From Polaromonas sp. (GTDB lineage Bacteria > Pseudomonadota > Gammaproteobacteria > Burkholderiales > Burkholderiaceae_C), in NCBI RefSeq assembly GCF_029945685.1, contig NZ_JAQSDA010000028.1, positions 124,001 through 188,000 on the forward strand: 64,000 nt of DNA, written 5' to 3'. The position numbers and the translations under genes were made by a program. Each line of letters begins with the position of its first letter. The stretch's first letter is position 1. The notes beneath the pieces are model-generated. The model was given only the letters and a program-made list of their open reading frames with translations, was not told the origin of the DNA and did not search any database. Below are positions 60,480-64,000 of this stretch, one piece after another.

Positions 60480-62005
60480 TGAGCGACCTCGAAAGTAAAT
60501 GGGTTCTCAACGAATGAGCAGGAGTCCGAAAGGCGCCTCACGAGGCCAAGGCCGACTAGTCGCGCCTCGAGGTTCGCGCGGTTGTCGCTCAATGCCTCTT
60601 GGTCCACCAGCTTCTCTTTGACCAAGCGCGCGCCTTCCGCGTCGCCGATAACCATCCCGTAGCGATTTCGAATCTCGCTGAGGAATTCGTCGAACTGCAT
60701 ACGGTCGTCCACCATGGAGATGACCAGCGTTTTGAGCAGCCTGTCGTTGGGCGCGTAGCGGGTGCGCCGAGAAAGGCGACGGGAGCTGAGCCCCACCGCC
60801 CTAGACCACGCCGCATGGATCTTTCCGAAATGCTGCTCGTGGCGAGACTCAGCCATCTCGACCAAGATCCGGATCATCACTTCGCCCGTGGTGTCGCCCG
60901 TGACCTGCGCGTCCGACCCATTTTCGGGAGGCCACTGAAACCACGACCGCATGAGCGCGGCGCTCTGCGCATTCGGCTCTTCAGACGCGCCGGCTTGAGT
61001 CCACTCGTCGGTGAGCCGCACGCTCTCGATGGACGCTCTGATGGCCCGCAAAGACAAGCCCTGGTTGAATTGATACGACTCGCCCGAGAGCGCCCTCACC
61101 TTCGTGCGCTCTCGCGACACGATTTCGCAAATCAGCTCGACTGGTTCCACGTCGCCGGACTGCGCTTTGCCGCATTCCAGGAAATAGAGCAGCAGGTTGA
61201 GGCCCGCGCTCGCCATCAGATGTTCCAACGCATCGTAGACCGGCATGTCGCGCGAGAGGATCGCCAGCCAGTCTTCGCACAGCCTGTCGAATCTCGGATG
61301 CGAGGCGTGGGGCAGGTAGCCCACGGACCGGTCCGATCCGGCCGTCTGAGTCTCGCCTTGAAGCGCCCGGACCAACCTATTCATCGGAGCCTTGCTGTCG
61401 AACAGCCTATTAATCAATTGATCCCCAAGCGCGGCGCCATTTTTCGCCCGGCTCAGCATGAGATAGAGCAGCTCGCCCGTGCGGGCGAAGAACCGTCTGT
61501 CGTTGGACGCCCCACCGTCGGCGTCGATGCGCAAGTCCTCGTAGAGAGCGTCTGGACCGAAGGGAAAGACGAACTTGGAGCTCCACCGCTTGTTGCTGCG
61601 CGCCTCGAACGAAGAGGACCTGAGCAGCTCGACCGCTTTGGCGAAATCGTCGAACGTATTGAACACCTTGCGCAGGTAGCTCATGTCGCCGTTTTCCAAC
61701 TTCGCGCAATCATCATTGAAACGGTCCGTCCACTGGTTCCACTTGTCTTCGTCGGACACCTCTTTGGAGCGGATCGTCTCGATGTAAGGATTGTTGAACA
61801 GCAAAGAACGCAGCCTGATTTGTCGCTGGGGGCGATACGTCACATCACCCGTCGCAGGCGGACGCAGGGGATTGGCCCGGTTGGAGGCAAGCACGCCCAG
61901 GAATTCCAGAACGGCCAAATGCGGGAGCTGCTCGTCGTAAAGACGGTGGCCCCAGATGTGCTCATCGACCGCGAATTTCTCGACCTCTTTGATCGGCGGC
62001 CTCAT
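60476..62005 (-). CDS. DptG-like restriction protein
   Basis: The 509-residue protein has no motif I can name. It opens with EEVEKF-like acidic text and contains YGMVIGDAEGARLVKEKL near the C-terminus and many Arg/Asp pairs. It sits between the DptF-like and DptH-like genes with ATGA-type overlaps on both sides, the position of DptG in dptFGH operons. Length is near the family norm. The assignment rests on order and size only; it could be an unrelated middle subunit. Confidence 0.5.
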   Translation of the reverse strand: MRPPIKEVEKFAVDEHIWGHRLYDEQLPHLAVLEFLGVLASNRANPLRPPATGDVTYRPQRQIRLRSLLFNNPYIETIRSKEVSDEDKWNQWTDRFNDDCAKLENGDMSYLRKVFNTFDDFAKAVELLRSSSFEARSNKRWSSKFVFPFGPDALYEDLRIDADGGASNDRRFFARTGELLYLMLSRAKNGAALGDQLINRLFDSKAPMNRLVRALQGETQTAGSDRSVGYLPHASHPRFDRLCEDWLAILSRDMPVYDALEHLMASAGLNLLLYFLECGKAQSGDVEPVELICEIVSRERTKVRALSGESYQFNQGLSLRAIRASIESVRLTDEWTQAGASEEPNAQSAALMRSWFQWPPENGSDAQVTGDTTGEVMIRILVEMAESRHEQHFGKIHAAWSRAVGLSSRRLSRRTRYAPNDRLLKTLVISMVDDRMQFDEFLSEIRNRYGMVIGDAEGARLVKEKLVDQEALSDNRANLEARLVGLGLVRRLSDSCSFVENPFTFEVAQ

Positions 62006-63894
62006 GACGCGGCCCTCACCGACACACGGCGCGACAACCCCAAGCCGCTTTGCTCCACGTCGATGAAGTTGAGCGCGAGCGAACCGTCGTCAGAGCCGGG
62101 CTCGTCCTCTTCAAGCAGCATGCGCTCGCGCAGCAGCTCCTCTTTGCGTAGAAGCTTAGCTTTGAATGCGAGCATGTCCTCCAAGCATTCGTTCGAAAAA
62201 CTGCCCGGCAGAGCTCCTTCGGCGACCCGGCACAGGAACTCGAAGCGCACGGGCGTCAGAGCAAACGACGCGGGGTGGACTTCGCCTTGGGCAAGCGCGA
62301 CATCGATGGTCGGCCTGGCCGTCAGCGGGTCGAGGCGGATGCGCATGCCTTTGCCGCCTTGCCTCTTGGCCGGAGCCTCGGTGTCACAGAGCACGCTCAC
62401 TCGAGATTGGGAAAAGCCGCCGGAGCTGGCCACGAACAATTTGTCGTCGTTTTCAATTAGCAGTCCAGTCATCACTCGGTTGAGTCCTTTGACCAGCCGC
62501 GCCCTAACGCCATCGGACACCGCTCCGCCACCGGCGAGAAAGTCCACCATCGAGAGATAGTCTCCCGCGAACCTGAAGGCGGTCATGGGCCAGTGGCCGT
62601 ATCCAGGCTCGCCATCGGGCACGGTGAAGAAGAACCGGCGCCTCTGCGTCTGGAGGCGCGCGAGGAACTCGGACGCACCGGACTCCAAACGCGCTGACTC
62701 CTCGCCCTCCAAATAGCTGTCGAGAGCCGCCAGGTAGCCTGGCGTTGCGCCGTAGACGGGATCGGACCTCATAAGCCTGTCGAACGTCGCTGTGAGCTGG
62801 GGATCATCCGCGCCATAGACCATCAGGCCGTCGGCCGCGTTTGTGGTCTCGGAGCCGATCCCAAACGCGGCAAGCGCCCGAAATACCGGCCGGCTCATAG
62901 CCCTTCGCAACGGCAAGTTCGCGCCGAACGCGTTGTCGTAGAGGCTCGCATGCTCGATCAGGTTCGCTTTTTGGATTTTGGGCACATCGGAACAGGTCAT
63001 CAACCCTTCCTTGGCATCAGGGTGGCCCAAAACCATGTTCGCAGCCAAAGCGAGCATGTCCCGCACCGGCAAATGCCATCCATTGACGCGGGCGACCTCG
63101 ACAACGTCGCCAAGCCGCTTTGAAAAGCGGCCTTTATCGTTAGCGCCCAGCAAGCGATTGCGATTTTCATAGATTGGGCAGACAGCGCCGCCCTCCTGCT
63201 GCGAGCATCCGCCGCAGTTGCCCCAATCGGGATGGTTCGCCACGGCGGACAGCACTTCGCCCAGGGTTTCCCGATGCGTTGCGCGGGTCAGGTCAAAGAT
63301 AGCCAGGCGGGCCGGTGCCTCGCTAGCTTGAAGAAATGCGTCTTGAATCGGCTTGCGAAGCGGATGGGTCCTGCCCTGCCGGATGCCTAGATCGCGCAGC
63401 CGTTCCAGGATTTGCCCATGATTGGCGGCGACGACTAAGAATTTTGCGTCTTGCGAGCCCAGAACGGATTCCTCCAACAGCGCCAGGGCGGCGTCGCTTT
63501 GCTCCGGTGTCAACTCGCTCAAATCCTTGATGAAGGTGGCGACGCGGCCGTCAGCGAGAGTCACCTCTTTGACTGCGGCAGGACTGGCCCAATCATGGGG
63601 CGAGCCGCCGAGCTCTGTCCACAGGCTGCGGCAATGGTAAGTCTTACCATCCCCGGCGGTGCCGGCGATGAGGATGGAGCCACGGTCGTCAGAGGCGAGG
63701 CGCCTCTTGATCTTTTCAAGTTCCGGGCTAGAAAGCGTGATGGGCGCGACCTTGGCTTTGCCCAGCGCGCCGGTGACGTATTCGTCGAACAAAGTCGTGT
63801 TGTTCGGAGTGGGGCCATACGAGCGCAGGAATTTGATCCATGCGTTGGACGGCCCAGGGCTCGAAGCTTGGACTTCGCCCGGTGTTTTGATCAT
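62002..63894 (-). CDS. DptF-like restriction ATPase
   Basis: I prefer ATG 63894, which has GGAG nine bases upstream; starts at 63909 and 63966 are possible. The 630-residue protein has Walker A ILIAGTAGDGKTYHCRSLW near residue 75 and a Cys cluster in WGNCGGCSQQEGGAVCPIYE (four Cys in 20 residues), perhaps zinc-binding. The AGDGKT loop and the operon position match DptF, the first restriction component. It overlaps DptG by 4 bp. First gene of the minus-strand operon visible; upstream sequence continues to the window end. Confidence 0.65.
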   Translation of the reverse strand: MIKTPGEVQASSPGPSNAWIKFLRSYGPTPNNTTLFDEYVTGALGKAKVAPITLSSPELEKIKRRLASDDRGSILIAGTAGDGKTYHCRSLWTELGGSPHDWASPAAVKEVTLADGRVATFIKDLSELTPEQSDAALALLEESVLGSQDAKFLVVAANHGQILERLRDLGIRQGRTHPLRKPIQDAFLQASEAPARLAIFDLTRATHRETLGEVLSAVANHPDWGNCGGCSQQEGGAVCPIYENRNRLLGANDKGRFSKRLGDVVEVARVNGWHLPVRDMLALAANMVLGHPDAKEGLMTCSDVPKIQKANLIEHASLYDNAFGANLPLRRAMSRPVFRALAAFGIGSETTNAADGLMVYGADDPQLTATFDRLMRSDPVYGATPGYLAALDSYLEGEESARLESGASEFLARLQTQRRRFFFTVPDGEPGYGHWPMTAFRFAGDYLSMVDFLAGGGAVSDGVRARLVKGLNRVMTGLLIENDDKLFVASSGGFSQSRVSVLCDTEAPAKRQGGKGMRIRLDPLTARPTIDVALAQGEVHPASFALTPVRFEFLCRVAEGALPGSFSNECLEDMLAFKAKLLRKEELLRERMLLEEDEPGSDDGSLALNFIDVEQSGLGLSRRVSVRAAS

Positions 63895-64000
63895 TAGCTT
63901 GCTCTCCATTCCAAGCTGGCGCAAAGTGCAGCTTAGCCTTCCTCTTGAGCCTCTCGGCCCTTTCATTCTGCGTTTACCACCATTATTGCTCGCAATGCCC

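Noticed and set aside
60599..62560. 653-codon plus-strand frame opposite the DptG/DptF-like genes
   Set aside because: Same kind of antisense shadow, crossing two overlapping genes with clear motifs and junctions.
45422..63894. Reading the locus as BREX
   Set aside because: The large ATPase size recalls BrxC/PglY, and BREX type 4 has a PAPS-reductase protein, but no PglZ, BrxL, PglX or BrxA/B is present, while FtsK and DptFGH-like order fits phosphorothioation better.

Overview
The window looks like an accessory region of a high-GC betaproteobacterium, most likely Burkholderiales (Comamonadaceae-like). The evidence is two Bug/TctC-type tricarboxylate-binding receptors, several stacked acyl-CoA degradation operons, LexA boxes of the CTGT-N8-ACAG type, and Gram-negative lipoprotein and secretion signals. 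No rRNA, tRNA or CRISPR array was seen. Organism assignment is inference from gene content only.

Layout. (1) 1-7.5 kb: a minus-strand acyl-CoA catabolic operon: nitronate monooxygenase, thiolase-like protein, NDP-forming acyl-CoA synthetase, enoyl-CoA hydratase, and an acyl-CoA dehydrogenase that is a tandem fusion and runs off the left edge. (2) 7.6-8.8 kb: a decayed saccharopine-dehydrogenase-like gene. (3) 9-14.8 kb: minus-strand accessory genes: CoiA-like protein, a frameshifted exported protein, an MBL-fold hydrolase next to an M4-like metalloprotease, and a 63-codon gene under a LexA box. (4) 15.1-31.6 kb: a second catabolic island governed by an FCD/GntR regulator. It has three candidate operators, two divergent operon pairs (CoA-transferases, thiolase plus OB-fold partner, MaoC hydratase, acyl-CoA dehydrogenase, MmgE/PrpD, FAD dehydrogenase, NIPSNAP, two TctC receptors, a membrane transporter), and an IS1182-type element that split a shared terminator. 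(5) 31.6-33.4 kb: a scar of truncated genes and a (GGCAA)10 repeat. (6) 33.6-38 kb: an alpA/yfjI/yfjJ-type cryptic element with helically phased 10-bp repeats. (7) 38.4-45.2 kb: plasmid/ICE-type genes (XRE regulator, YqaJ nuclease, DUF932 protein and small hypotheticals).

(8) 45.2-64 kb is the most interesting part: a nine-gene defence-like locus in two convergent operons. The plus operon is DUF4007 protein, a large P-loop ATPase, and a DndC/SspD-like PAPS-reductase-family protein. Its genes overlap by 8 bp at both junctions, and a candidate sigma70 promoter covered by a perfect LexA box lies upstream. The minus operon is DptF-like ATPase, DptG-like protein, a giant DptH-like protein with an FtsK motor, a degenerate SF2-helicase-like protein, a GHKL (MORC/Hsp90-like) ATPase and a PD-(D/E)XK-type nuclease. 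I read it as a phosphorothioation-type modification/restriction system whose modification half lacks dndA, dndB, dndD, dndE and the other ssp genes, joined to an enlarged six-gene restriction half. The families are inferred from motifs and gene order; the combination is the candidate undescribed system.
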